The notes under the pieces were generated by a model. That model was not told the origin of the DNA. It saw only the letters and a list, made by a program, of their open reading frames with translations, and searched no databases. From Rhizobium sp. Q54 (GTDB lineage Bacteria > Pseudomonadota > Alphaproteobacteria > Reyranellales > Reyranellaceae), in contig CAMDOT010000016.1 of NCBI GenBank assembly GCA_945903635.1, forward strand, positions 1 to 50,386: DNA of 50,386 nt, written 5' to 3'. Positions 32,024-41,537 of the stretch are shown one piece after another. The position numbers and the translations under genes were made by a program. Position 1 is the first letter of the stretch. The number at the start of each line of letters is the position of its first letter.

Positions 32024-33002
32024 GGCGCGCGCTGAAGTGAAGAAACTGATGGAGCGCATGGCGATCCCCGCCATCGCCGCCCCCATGTTCCTGGTGTCCA
32101 ATCCTGCACTCACACTCGCCTGCTGTGCCGAGGGGGTCATGGGCAGCTTCCCGGCCCATGGCACGCGCAGCCGCGAGGAGTTCCAGGCCTGGCTCAACGA
32201 GATGCAGGAAGGCATGAAGCGCCTCGAGGATTCGGGGAAAAAGCCGGCCCCCTGGGCGGTGAACCTCGTGGTTCATGCCTCCAATCCGCGCTACCCCGGC
32301 GATCTCGAACTGGTCGAGAAGTACAAGGTGCCGGTGGTGCTGACGTCGAAAGGCGCCCCGGGCGACGCCATCAAGCGCATCCATGGCTGGGGCGCGGTGG
32401 CCCTGCACGACATCGCCAATCGCCGTCACGCCGAGAAGGCGCTGGAAGCCGAGGTCGACGGCGTAATCGCCGTGGCCGGCGGCGCCGGCGGTCACACCGG
32501 CACCATTAATCCCTTCGCCCTGATGAACGAGGTGCGCCAGTTGGGTGATCACTTCGCCATCGTGCTGGCGGGCGGCCAGACCACCGGCCGCGACGTACTG
32601 GCGGCCGAGGCGATGGGCGCCGACCTCGCCTATATCGGCACGCGCTTCATCGCCACCCGGGAAGCGATGGCCGCCGCCGCGCACAAGGACATGATCCTGA
32701 AAACGCGCGCGACCGACGTCTTCCTCACCGCCTCGATCGACGGTGCGCCGGCCAACTGGCTGACGCCCAGCCTTCTGGCGGCCGGCGTCGACCTCGACGT
32801 GCTGCGCACGACCTTGCCGGGCAAGATCGTGGCGGCGCAGGAGAACAAGAAGCGCTGGAAGGACATCTATACGGCGGGCCACGGCGTCGGGACCATCGAG
32901 GACATTCCCGCCGCCGGCGACCTTTGCCGCCGCCTGATCCAGCAGTATCGCGAGGCGAAGTCTGAAATGGGGCGCGCGCTGGCCAAGTCTGTCGCGGCAT
33001 AG
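32022..33002 (+). CDS. Nitronate monooxygenase family protein
   Basis: The 326-residue FMN-dependent TIM-barrel protein belongs to the NMO/2-nitropropane dioxygenase family. AIPAIAAPMFLVSNPALTLA opens the barrel, AVAGGAGGHTGT carries the catalytic His and FMN-phosphate loop, and GADLAYIGTRFIAT closes the site. It oxidises alkyl nitronates, or serves as an enoyl reductase-like enzyme in some branches. ATG 32022 is preceded by AGGA at a spacing of nine, contributed by the repeat. An internal ATG at 32049 is a less likely start. Confidence 0.87.
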   Translation: MARAEVKKLMERMAIPAIAAPMFLVSNPALTLACCAEGVMGSFPAHGTRSREEFQAWLNEMQEGMKRLEDSGKKPAPWAVNLVVHASNPRYPGDLELVEKYKVPVVLTSKGAPGDAIKRIHGWGAVALHDIANRRHAEKALEAEVDGVIAVAGGAGGHTGTINPFALMNEVRQLGDHFAIVLAGGQTTGRDVLAAEAMGADLAYIGTRFIATREAMAAAAHKDMILKTRATDVFLTASIDGAPANWLTPSLLAAGVDLDVLRTTLPGKIVAAQENKKRWKDIYTAGHGVGTIEDIPAAGDLCRRLIQQYREAKSEMGRALAKSVAA

Positions 33003-33059
33003 ACTGGAGCCGCTTCCCTGCTCTAGGCTCCCCGCTTCGAAAGTCGGGGGAACATTCGC

Positions 33060-34172
<1,113 letters not shown>

Positions 34173-34183
34173 GGGGAAGCGCC

Positions 34184-35056
34184 ATGGCGGTTCGCAAGAT
34201 CGGTGGCGCCACCATCGAGAAAGTCCAGGAGCTCTGCGCCGCAGGCTTTCGGCCCAACCGCATGTTCCCCAGGTTCGACCAGCAGGCCTTCGACGCCCAA
34301 AAGGGCTGGATGGTGCCCGACCATGTCGATCCGGGCTCCGACCGCCTCGTCGGCTCCGTGCACACCTGGGTCGTGAAGACTGGCCGCCACACCATCCTGA
34401 TCGATACCTGCCTCGGCAACGACAAGCAGCGCCACAACGCGGCCTGGAACAAGCTCGACACGCCGTTCCTCAATCGCTTGAAGGCTTGCGGCTGCCCGCC
34501 CGAATCGGTCGACTTCGTGATGTGCACGCATCTTCATGTCGATCATGTCGGCTGGAACACCAAGCTCGAGAATGGCCGCTGGGTGCCGACCTTTCCCAAC
34601 GCGCGCTACCTCTTCGCCAAGCGCGAGTACGCGCATTGGGAGAACGAGCGCAAGACCAAGGACGGCGTCAACGACGGCTCGTTCGACGATTCGGTGTTGC
34701 CGATCGTCGAGGCCGGCCGCGCCGTCATGATCGAGAGCGATCACCAGCCCGATCCGCTGCTCACCATCAAAGATTATCCCGGCCATACGCCGGGATCGAT
34801 CGCCATCAATTTGAAAGACGCCGGCAAACAAGCCTGTTTCTCGGGTGACATCATGCATCACCCGATCCAGGTCTATCATCCCGACTGGTCGAGCCAGTTC
34901 TGCTGGGACCAGGAGATGTCGGCGCGCTCCAGGCGCCAGCTCCTGGAGGATTGCGTCGAAAGCAATGCGTTGCTCTGTCCCGCCCACTTCCCTGGCGCCA
35001 ACGCAGGCTACATCAAGCCGGAAGGCAATGCCTTCAAGATCGAGTGGGATCGATGA
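34184..35056 (+). CDS. MBL-fold metallo-hydrolase
   Basis: The 290-residue protein has the metallo-beta-lactamase motif CTHLHVDHVGW (two zinc sites) near residues 114-124, KDYPGHTPGS and FSGDIMHHP downstream, and CPAHFPG as the last ligand region. It resembles glyoxalase II/AHL-lactonase-like cytosolic hydrolases. No signal peptide is present. It follows the class III dehydrogenase with AGGGGGAAG as ribosome-binding site and may hydrolyse the thioester product made by that enzyme, which is inference. A palindromic repeat (35071-35143) separates it from the SMP-30 gene. Confidence 0.85.
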   Translation: MAVRKIGGATIEKVQELCAAGFRPNRMFPRFDQQAFDAQKGWMVPDHVDPGSDRLVGSVHTWVVKTGRHTILIDTCLGNDKQRHNAAWNKLDTPFLNRLKACGCPPESVDFVMCTHLHVDHVGWNTKLENGRWVPTFPNARYLFAKREYAHWENERKTKDGVNDGSFDDSVLPIVEAGRAVMIESDHQPDPLLTIKDYPGHTPGSIAINLKDAGKQACFSGDIMHHPIQVYHPDWSSQFCWDQEMSARSRRQLLEDCVESNALLCPAHFPGANAGYIKPEGNAFKIEWDR

Positions 35057-35070
35057 GTTCGGTCTTCGCG

Positions 35071-35143
35071 GGGGGCGCGCCACTCCAGTGGCGCGATCAT
35101 CCCGTCGATCGACAAAGACGCGCGACTGGAGTCGCGCGCCCCC
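35071..35143. repeat. Palindromic repeat, family C
   Basis: A GGGGGCGCGCCACTCCAGTG left arm (35071-35095) is mirrored by a CGCGCGACTGGAGTCGCGCG right arm ending in CCCCC (35119-35143), with about 23 bases between. Each arm also contains a small ACTCCAGT- or ACTGGAGT-type dyad. It lies between the MBL and SMP-30 genes and can form a long hairpin. I see no coding function in it. It is unrelated to families A and B. Confidence 0.8.
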
Positions 35144-35156
35144 AGCCGGAGGGCCG

Positions 35157-35996
35157 ATGAAACTCGAACCTCTTCTCACCGGCCTCTCCTTCGGCGAGGG
35201 ACCGCGCTGGAGGGACGACCGTCTCTACTTCTCCGACTTCTACGTCCATCAGGTCCGGACAGTGGACGAAAGCGGCAAGGCGGAGACGATCGCCGAAGTG
35301 CTGGGTCAGCCGTCGGGGCTGGGCTGGCGGCCCGACGGGACGATGCTGATCGTGAGCATGACCGACCGCCGTCTGATGCGCTTCTCGGGCGGCAAGCTCT
35401 CGGTCGAGGCCGAGTTGGGGTCGCTGGCGACCGGCCACTGCAACGACATGATCGTCGATGCGAAGGGCCGCGCCTATGTCGGCAATTTCGGCTTCGATCG
35501 CCATGCGGGCGAAGCCCAGCGCACGACCTGCCTGATTCGCGTCGACCCCGACGGCTCGGCGCACAAGGCCGCCGACGATCTCCTGTTTCCCAACGGCACC
35601 GTGATCACGCCCGATGGCAAGACCATGATCGTGGGCGAGACCTTCGCCCATCGGCTCACGGCGTTCGATATCGCGACCGACGGCACGCTTTCCAATCGCC
35701 GCACCTGGGCCACCATCGAAGGCTGCTTTCCCGACGGCATCTGCCTCGACGAAGAAGGCGCCATCTGGGTCAGCGATCCGTTCGGCCGTCGCGTGTTGCG
35801 CGTGCTCGAAGGCGGGAAGATCACGCACAGCCTGGATCTCGCACCGCGCGGCGCCTACGCCTGCATGCTGGGCGGCAAGGACCGGCGTACGCTGTTCGTC
35901 GTCACCAATTCAAAAAGTGGACCGACCACCGCCCAGACGCTCGAAGGCCGCATCGAAACGATGCGGGTCGACGTTCCCGGTGCCGGACTGCCCTGA
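35157..35996 (+). CDS. SMP-30/gluconolactonase family protein
   Basis: The 279-residue beta-propeller belongs to the SMP-30/gluconolactonase/LRE family. GLSFGEGPRWRDDRLYFSDF holds the first metal ligand Glu, GHCNDMIVDAKGRAYVGNF the Asn/Asp pair, LLFPNGTVITPDGKTMIV the second Asn, and FPDGICLDEEGAIWVSD the closing Asp. Members are calcium- or zinc-dependent lactonases. It precedes an SDR gene by ten bases and may open a lactone formed by that dehydrogenase (inference). Confidence 0.87.
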   Translation: MKLEPLLTGLSFGEGPRWRDDRLYFSDFYVHQVRTVDESGKAETIAEVLGQPSGLGWRPDGTMLIVSMTDRRLMRFSGGKLSVEAELGSLATGHCNDMIVDAKGRAYVGNFGFDRHAGEAQRTTCLIRVDPDGSAHKAADDLLFPNGTVITPDGKTMIVGETFAHRLTAFDIATDGTLSNRRTWATIEGCFPDGICLDEEGAIWVSDPFGRRVLRVLEGGKITHSLDLAPRGAYACMLGGKDRRTLFVVTNSKSGPTTAQTLEGRIETMRVDVPGAGLP

Positions 35997-36006
35997 GGAG
36001 AATGAG

Positions 36007-36822
36007 ATGAAGGGTCCCGAGGACGATGCCGGCCTGGCCGGCAAGGTAGCGATCATTTCCGGCGGCGGCGCTGTGGGCGACGGAATCGGCAACGGCCGGG
36101 CAGCGGCGATCCTGCTGGCGCGCGCCGGCGCCAAGGTGCTGGTCGCCGATCTCGATCTGAAGCTCGCCGAGCGCACGGCCGAGATGATCAAGGCCGAGGG
36201 CGGCACAGCGGCGGCGCATGCCGGCGACGTCACCAAGGAAGCCGAATGCAAGCGGCTGGTCGATGCCGCGGTTGACCGCTGGGGCCGGCTCGACTTCCTC
36301 GACAACAACGTCGGCATCGGCAGCCGCGGCAGCGTGGTCGACGAGAAGCCCGAGGAATACCGGCGCGTGATGCAGGTGAACGTCGAGACGATGTTCCTGC
36401 TCTCCAAGCACGCGATTCCGGCCATGATCAAGACGGCCAAGGGCGGCGCCATCGTCAACATCTCGTCGATCTCGGCGCTCAGGCCGCGCGGCCTCACCAC
36501 CTACACGGTCTCGAAGGCCGCCGTCATCGGCCTCACCCAGGCGATGGCGGTCGATCACGGCAAGGACCACATCCGGGTGAACTGCATCTGCCCCGGCCCG
36601 ATGTACACGCCGATGGTCAATCGCGGCAACGGCATGAGCGAGGCCAACCGCGCCCAGCGCGCCAAAGCCTCGGTCCTCAAGATCGAAGGCACTGGCTGGG
36701 ACATCGGCCATGCCGTGCGATTCCTGCTGAGCAACCACGCCCGCTACATCACCGGCCATGTGCTGGTGGTCGACGGCGGCGTGACGCTGCAGGGACCCGA
36801 GAGAGATTCGGCGGCCCAATGA
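36007..36822 (+). CDS. SDR family oxidoreductase
   Basis: The 271-residue short-chain dehydrogenase has a modified nucleotide loop SGGGAVGDGIGNGRAAA rather than the plain TGxxxGIG, and Asp in ADLDLK for NAD. The catalytic Ser is in NISSISALRP and Tyr and Lys are in YTVSK. NNVGIG replaces NNAG. GAGGAG precedes the ATG. The loop form GDGIGNGRA/GEGMGNGRA recurs in the SDR at 37858, suggesting that the two are paralogues acting on related substrates. It overlaps the next gene by four bases (ATGA). Confidence 0.87.
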   Translation: MKGPEDDAGLAGKVAIISGGGAVGDGIGNGRAAAILLARAGAKVLVADLDLKLAERTAEMIKAEGGTAAAHAGDVTKEAECKRLVDAAVDRWGRLDFLDNNVGIGSRGSVVDEKPEEYRRVMQVNVETMFLLSKHAIPAMIKTAKGGAIVNISSISALRPRGLTTYTVSKAAVIGLTQAMAVDHGKDHIRVNCICPGPMYTPMVNRGNGMSEANRAQRAKASVLKIEGTGWDIGHAVRFLLSNHARYITGHVLVVDGGVTLQGPERDSAAQ

Positions 36823-37301
36823 CGGAACCCACTCCGCAAAAGACTGTCCGCGTTGATTTCAGCCTCAAGTTGACGGGCGTTTTCGCGATTGCGCTCGGAG
36901 GCATACTCGTCTTCCTGAACCTGGAGACGTCAAGCCACAGCGTCGCGACCAGTGGATGGCAGCAAGCTTTGAAATCTGACGCGATGGTCTTGGCGCCGGC
37001 ATGCGTCTTGATTTTCGGGGCCAGCTGGTGCGCATACACATGGACGCATTCAGTTTCGGCGAAGTGGACGCGGACTGCTCTTCTCGCACTCGGCATACCT
37101 TGCTTGGCGATTGCATTCTTTGCTCTGGCAGCGGCAATTTTCATGGGTCCCACCATCATCCCTCCTGCGATTGAGTTCGCAGTGAAGAATTTCGGCGTCG
37201 TTTGCGTCGCCGCGACGACCCTATGGTCGATTTATTTCGCAGCCAGACACGCTACGTTCCCCGATCCGTTGGATTGGGCAGACAAGAGGAGAAAAGTTTA
37301 G
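36819..37301 (+). CDS. Hypothetical four-helix membrane protein
   Basis: I do not recognise this 160-residue protein. Four hydrophobic helices are visible: GVFAIALGGILVFLNL, AMVLAPACVLIFGASWCAYT, TALLALGIPCLAIAFFALAA and NFGVVCVAATTLWSIYFAAR. The base composition looks lower in GC than its neighbours. It overlaps the SDR stop by four bases and ends just before the CMD gene, for which its 3' end provides the GAGGAG ribosome-binding site. It looks like an insertion into a catabolic operon. Confidence 0.68.
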   Translation: MTEPTPQKTVRVDFSLKLTGVFAIALGGILVFLNLETSSHSVATSGWQQALKSDAMVLAPACVLIFGASWCAYTWTHSVSAKWTRTALLALGIPCLAIAFFALAAAIFMGPTIIPPAIEFAVKNFGVVCVAATTLWSIYFAARHATFPDPLDWADKRRKV

Positions 37302-37856
37302 ATGGCCCGCCTGCCCTATCTCGATGCCGACCAGCTTCCACCCGAACACAAGGAACTTCTCAAGCGGCCCATCAATCTCACGCGGCTGCTCGTCAATTCG
37401 CCCGGCATGGCGCGCGCCTTCCATGGTATTGGCGGCTACATCCGCAACAAGAGCACGCTCGATCCACGCCTGCGCGAGCTCGCGATCCTGCAGGTCGGCT
37501 GGATGGAGAAGTCGGAATACGAATTCACCCATCACGTGAAGATCGGCAAGGAGTTCGGCGTCACCGACGAGGACATCCAGAACCTCTTCCTCGAGACCGA
37601 GGGCAAGCCGTCCAAGCTGGAGCCGCTGGCCAAGGCGGTCCTGAAGGGCGCGCGCGAGATGGTGCGCGAGCTTGCCATGTCAGATGCCACCTTCGCCGAG
37701 ATCAAGAAGGATCTCAGCAATGAGCACATGACCGACCTGGTGCTCACCATCGCCTTCTACTGCGCGGTGGTGCGCGTGCTCGCCACCATGAAGATGGACA
37801 ACGAGCCCCACTACAAGGAAGTCCTGAAGCAGTATCCGATTCCGGGAGTAAGCTGA
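37302..37856 (+). CDS. Carboxymuconolactone decarboxylase family protein
   Basis: The 184-residue protein has the CMD/AhpD-like helical fold: RLPYLDADQLPPEHKELLKR at the start, then LDPRLRELAILQVGWMEKS and YEFTHHVKIGKEFGVTDEDI. It has no CxxC, so peroxidase activity of the AhpD type is unlikely; Glu and His in YEFTHH are the conserved acid/base residues. It acts as a small-lactone or hydroperoxide-type enzyme. It lies between SDR genes in one plus-strand operon, with one base between its stop and the next SDR start. Confidence 0.85.
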   Translation: MARLPYLDADQLPPEHKELLKRPINLTRLLVNSPGMARAFHGIGGYIRNKSTLDPRLRELAILQVGWMEKSEYEFTHHVKIGKEFGVTDEDIQNLFLETEGKPSKLEPLAKAVLKGAREMVRELAMSDATFAEIKKDLSNEHMTDLVLTIAFYCAVVRVLATMKMDNEPHYKEVLKQYPIPGVS

Positions 37857-37857
37857 C

Positions 37858-38658
37858 ATGCGCCTCAAAGATCGCGTCGCCATCGTCGTCGGAGCCGGCC
37901 AGAGCCCCGGCGAGGGCATGGGCAACGGCCGCGCCACCGCCCTCACCTTCGCCCGCGAGGGCGCCAAGGTCCTTTGCGTCGATCACAATCTCAAGTCGGC
38001 CCAGGAAACGGTCGAGATGATCGGCGCCAACCAGGGCACGGCAATGGCCTTCAAGGCCGACGTCACCAAGGAGGCCGAGATCAAGGCCATGGTGGCCGAT
38101 GCGCACGGCCGCTGGGGCCGTATCGACATCCTGCACAACAACGTGGGCGTCAGCCTCTCGGGCGGCGACGCCGAACTGCTGGATATCACCGAGGAAGCCT
38201 TCGATCGCTGCGTGGCGATCAACCTCAAGAGCTGCATCCTGGCCGCCAAGCACGTGATCCCGATCATGCGTGCCCAGAAGAGTGGCGCCATCATCAACAT
38301 CTCCTCGATGGCGGTGATCACCACCTATCCCTATGTCGGCTACAAGGCGACCAAGGCCGCGATGGTGTCCTTCACCGAGCAGCTCGCCTACCAGAACGCC
38401 GAGTACGGCATCCGTGCCAACGTCATCCTGCCCGGCCTGATGAACACGCCGATGGCGGTCGACACGCGGGCCCGCACCTTCAAGAAGACGCGCGCCGAAG
38501 TCGAGGCCGAGCGCGACGCCAAGGTGCCGCTCGGCAAGAAGATGGGCACCGGCTGGGACGTGGCCAATGCCGCGCTCTTCCTGGCTTCCGACGAGGCGAG
38601 CTTCATCACCGGCGTCACCCTGCCGGTGGATGGTGGAGCCAGCGTGCGGCGAGGCTGA
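37858..38658 (+). CDS. SDR family oxidoreductase
   Basis: The 266-residue short-chain dehydrogenase has VGAGQSPGEGMGNGRATA as nucleotide loop, NNVGVS in place of NNAG, Ser in NISSMAVIT, and Tyr and Lys in YKATK. The last segment GVTLPVDGGASVRRG is standard. The unusual loop matches the SDR at 36007-36822. It starts one base after the CMD gene stop and ends nine bases before the third SDR gene. The operon therefore has three SDRs interleaved with SMP-30 and CMD proteins, which fits stepwise oxidation of a polyol, sugar acid or alicyclic compound. Confidence 0.88.
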   Translation: MRLKDRVAIVVGAGQSPGEGMGNGRATALTFAREGAKVLCVDHNLKSAQETVEMIGANQGTAMAFKADVTKEAEIKAMVADAHGRWGRIDILHNNVGVSLSGGDAELLDITEEAFDRCVAINLKSCILAAKHVIPIMRAQKSGAIINISSMAVITTYPYVGYKATKAAMVSFTEQLAYQNAEYGIRANVILPGLMNTPMAVDTRARTFKKTRAEVEAERDAKVPLGKKMGTGWDVANAALFLASDEASFITGVTLPVDGGASVRRG

Positions 38659-38667
38659 CCGCGGCGG

Positions 38668-39426
38668 ATGAAGCGCCTCGCCGGAAAGACCGCCCTCATC
38701 ACCGGTGCCTCCTCGGGCATCGGCCGTGCCATCGCGACCCGATTCCACGCCGAAGGCGCGACACTGCTGCTGATGGATATCACCGAGGCGGTGGTCGAGG
38801 GCGGTGAGCCTACGCACAAGATCCTGGACGTGCCCTTCTTCCAGGGCGACGTCTCGAACGAGAAGGACGTCGACGAGGCCGTACGGCAGGCCGCCCTGCC
38901 GACGGGGCGGCTCGACATCGTGGTGAATGACGCGGTCATCCGCAGCGGCAAGAAACTCACCGATACCAGCCTCGACGAATGGAACCGGGTGATGGAGGTG
39001 AACGTCACCGGCGTCTTCCTGATGTGCCGCGCCGCCGTGCGCCGCATGCTGACGCAGGAGATCCGCAACGAGGCGCGCGGGCGCATCGTCAATATCTCCT
39101 CGCAGCACGGCATGATCTCGTCGCCCGAGGATTTCTCCTACGGTGTCTCGAAATCGGCCGTGGTCTATATCACGCGCCAGATCGCCTCGGACTACGGCCG
39201 CGACAGCATCATCTGCAACGCCGTGGCGCCGGGCAAAATCCTCACCGGCAAGGGCGGCCGTGCCGTCGAACCGCGCTGGATCGACTACTCGAATGCCCGC
39301 ACGCCGCTGCCTCGACTCGGCCGCTCCGAGGATGTCGCCAATGCCGCCCTCTTCCTCGCGTCAGATGAGGCGACCTTCATCACCGGCGAGAACCTGATGG
39401 TCGACGGCGGCTGGATGGCGAACTAG
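38668..39426 (+). CDS. SDR family oxidoreductase
   Basis: The 252-residue protein has a normal TGASSGIG nucleotide motif, a truncated Rossmann region with DITEAVVEGG, and NDAVIR in place of NNAG. The catalytic Ser is in NISSQHG and Tyr/Lys in YGVSK. The C-terminal GENLMVDGGW is standard. Its stop lies within the 3' end of the convergent LysR gene (overlap 39380-39426, 47 bases), so the two transcripts are antisense over that stretch. Confidence 0.87.
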   Translation: MKRLAGKTALITGASSGIGRAIATRFHAEGATLLLMDITEAVVEGGEPTHKILDVPFFQGDVSNEKDVDEAVRQAALPTGRLDIVVNDAVIRSGKKLTDTSLDEWNRVMEVNVTGVFLMCRAAVRRMLTQEIRNEARGRIVNISSQHGMISSPEDFSYGVSKSAVVYITRQIASDYGRDSIICNAVAPGKILTGKGGRAVEPRWIDYSNARTPLPRLGRSEDVANAALFLASDEATFITGENLMVDGGWMAN

Positions 39427-40291
39427 CCCCCAGCAATCCGCTCAGCACATCGAGGAATGCCCGCACCAGGCGCGCGTTCTGCCGTTCCTTGAGATAGACG
39501 ACGTGGGCGTAAGTGTAGATTTCCGCGTCCGTCACCGGCAGGGCGTGGATGCGCGGATCGGGGATGTATTCGGCCTCCGACACGACGCCGAGCCCGATCC
39601 CCTTGGCCACGGCCTCGCGGATCGATTCACGGCTGCCGATCTCCATCACGACCTTGGGCCGCGTGTCGGCCTCGCGCATCGCCTGATCGAAGGCGCGGCG
39701 CGTCGTCGAGCCGGCCTCGCGCACGATCAGGCGCTGCCCTTCCATGTCGCGGGCGCGAAGGGAGCGGCGCTGGGCAAAGGCGTGGCCGACGGGGCACATG
39801 ACCACGACCTTGTGCCGCCGGTAGGGAATCGCGATCAGCCTTGTGTCGGGATCGACATGCGCCAGCACGGCGACATCGGTGCGGTAGTCCAGCAGGTCGC
39901 GCAGCGTGTCGCGTGAATTGGCCACCGTCACCGACACATAGATACCAGGGTAGCGCGCGTTGAAGGCGGCCAGCATGTCCGTGACATGGTACGGGCCCAC
40001 CGCGCCGACGCGCAGATGACCCGTCTTCAGTCCTCGCGTTTCGTTGAGGTAGTCGGCCGCTTCCTTCTCGTCCGAAAACAGGCGGCGCGTGATGTCGAGC
40101 AGGCCGCCGCCGGTCTCGGTGAGTTCGATGCGCCGGCCCCGCCGCACGAAGAGTTCAAGGCCAAATTCGGCCTCGAGCGACTTCACCTGGGTGGTGATGG
40201 TGGGCTGGCTGACGCCCAGCGCACGCGCCGCGGCAGTGAAACTCAGCCGCTGGGCGACGGCGTGGAAGGAGCGGAGCTGGGTGTGTCTCAT
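39380..40291 (-). CDS. LysR-type transcriptional regulator (phosphonate-linked)
   Basis: The 303-residue LysR regulator has the N-terminal helix-turn-helix MRHTQLRSFHAVAQRLSFTA followed by ARALGVSQPTITTQVKSLEA and a substrate-binding domain (GHLRVGAVGPYHVTDML and following). The start MRHTQLRSFHAVA matches the aminoethylphosphonate-catabolism LysR group as I recall it (TIGR03339-like). It is divergent from the iron-containing dehydrogenase and phnDCE genes, the usual layout for a LysR activator of a neighbouring operon. Its C-terminal basic tail (SSRRRPSGSRR) overlaps the convergent SDR gene. Confidence 0.85.
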   Translation of the reverse strand: MRHTQLRSFHAVAQRLSFTAAARALGVSQPTITTQVKSLEAEFGLELFVRRGRRIELTETGGGLLDITRRLFSDEKEAADYLNETRGLKTGHLRVGAVGPYHVTDMLAAFNARYPGIYVSVTVANSRDTLRDLLDYRTDVAVLAHVDPDTRLIAIPYRRHKVVVMCPVGHAFAQRRSLRARDMEGQRLIVREAGSTTRRAFDQAMREADTRPKVVMEIGSRESIREAVAKGIGLGVVSEAEYIPDPRIHALPVTDAEIYTYAHVVYLKERQNARLVRAFLDVLSGLLGASSPSSRRRPSGSRR

Positions 40292-40327
40292 ATTGATTTT
40301 CTCAATGTCAGTTCAAGAACCTTTGAA
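40292..40327. promoter_or_regulatory. Candidate LysR operator boxes
   Basis: In the 104-base divergent region, TTGA-N5-TCAA (40293-40305) is a T-N11-A dyad, the normal LysR box, inside ATTGATTTTCTCAAT. A second dyad TTCAA-N6-TTGAA follows (40312-40327). Both lie next to the LysR start codon and upstream of the dehydrogenase/phn genes, suggesting activation plus autoregulation. Promoter hexamers cannot be assigned safely. Confidence 0.5.
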
Positions 40328-40395
40328 TTGGATAAATGTGAGACCCGGCCGGAAGATTGTCACCAACAACAAGCAATATCGGGAGAGAGGCGCGG

Positions 40396-41508
40396 ATGTG
40401 GCGCTACCGTAATCCGGTCGACGTTAAGTTCGGCGCCGGCGTCTTCGAAACGCTGGGCAAGGTGCTGGCCGGCCGGGCCTATTGCCTGGTGACCTACGAC
40501 GACGCCAATGGCGGCGGTGTGTTCGCCGACCTGACGCGCCGCGTCGTGGCGCTGGCCGGCTCCCCCGCCGTCATGGTGCGCAACATCGGCCCCAATCCGG
40601 ATTTCATCGGCTTGGCCAAGTCCTGCCGGACCTATGCCACCTCGGTACGCCCCGTCGAGGCGATCGTGGCGCTGGGCGGCGGCTCGGTGATGGACGCCGC
40701 CAAAGTTTTGGCTGCCGCATCGGGAGATTTCGACCGTGTGCGCCGCCACCTCGAGACAGGCGCCGGCGGTGAGGCACTCGGCCGGACGCCGATCATCGCC
40801 ATCCCGACCACGGCGGGCACCGGCAGCGAGGTCACCTCGTGGGCCACGGTGTGGGACACCGGGGCGATGAAGAAGTACTCGCTGGCTCGCGACACGCTCT
40901 ATCCCGAGGCGGCGCTGGTCGATCCGCTTCTCACACTCGGCCTGCCGCGCGCCATCACCATCAGCACCGGCCTCGATGCGCTCAGTCACGCGCTGGAAAG
41001 CATCTGGAACGTCAATGCCAACCCGGTGTCGGGATCGCTGGCCGAGGTCGCCGCCCGCGAGGTGCTCGACGCCCTGCCGCTGCTGGCCGACGATCTCACG
41101 AACGAGGCCCTGCGGACGCGCGTGGCCCGTGCCAGCCTGTTTGCCGGCCTCGCCTTCTCCAACACCCGCACGGCGCTCGCGCATGCGCTGTCCTACCATC
41201 TGACGCTGCATCACGGCGTGCCGCACGGCATCGCCTGTTCCTTCAGCCTCCCCATGGTGATGCGCGCCGTGGCCGGCTGCGATCCCGCCTGCGATGCCTC
41301 GCTGCGCCGCATCTTCGGGCCCGACCTCGCGGCAGGAGCGGCACGGCTGGAAGCCTTCTTGAAGAAACTCGGCATCTCGCCCGACGCCACCCAGCACGGC
41401 ATCGCCGCCCGCGACTGGGCGGCGCTGGTCGACGACGCGCTGGCGGGCGACCGCGGCCGCAACTTCATCGGACGACGGGAGACGCTGTTGGCCGAAATGG
41501 CCGCTTAA
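40396..41508 (+). CDS. Iron-containing alcohol dehydrogenase (phosphonate-associated)
   Basis: The 370-residue group III alcohol dehydrogenase has the NAD motif GGGSVMDAAK and PTTAGTGSEVT. The metal site is GLDALSHALES (Asp and His) and later His residues in TALAHALSYHLTLHHGVPHG. It resembles the phosphonate-metabolism iron dehydrogenase family (TIGR03405-like), some of which act on phosphonoacetaldehyde. The ATG has GGGAGAGAGG upstream. It sits at the head of the phnDCE cluster next to a LysR regulator, so a role in reduction or oxidation of a phosphono-aldehyde is likely but unproven. Confidence 0.85.
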   Translation: MWRYRNPVDVKFGAGVFETLGKVLAGRAYCLVTYDDANGGGVFADLTRRVVALAGSPAVMVRNIGPNPDFIGLAKSCRTYATSVRPVEAIVALGGGSVMDAAKVLAAASGDFDRVRRHLETGAGGEALGRTPIIAIPTTAGTGSEVTSWATVWDTGAMKKYSLARDTLYPEAALVDPLLTLGLPRAITISTGLDALSHALESIWNVNANPVSGSLAEVAAREVLDALPLLADDLTNEALRTRVARASLFAGLAFSNTRTALAHALSYHLTLHHGVPHGIACSFSLPMVMRAVAGCDPACDASLRRIFGPDLAAGAARLEAFLKKLGISPDATQHGIAARDWAALVDDALAGDRGRNFIGRRETLLAEMAA

Positions 41509-41537
41509 CCAAGAAAAGACGAACAACGGAGGAAAAA

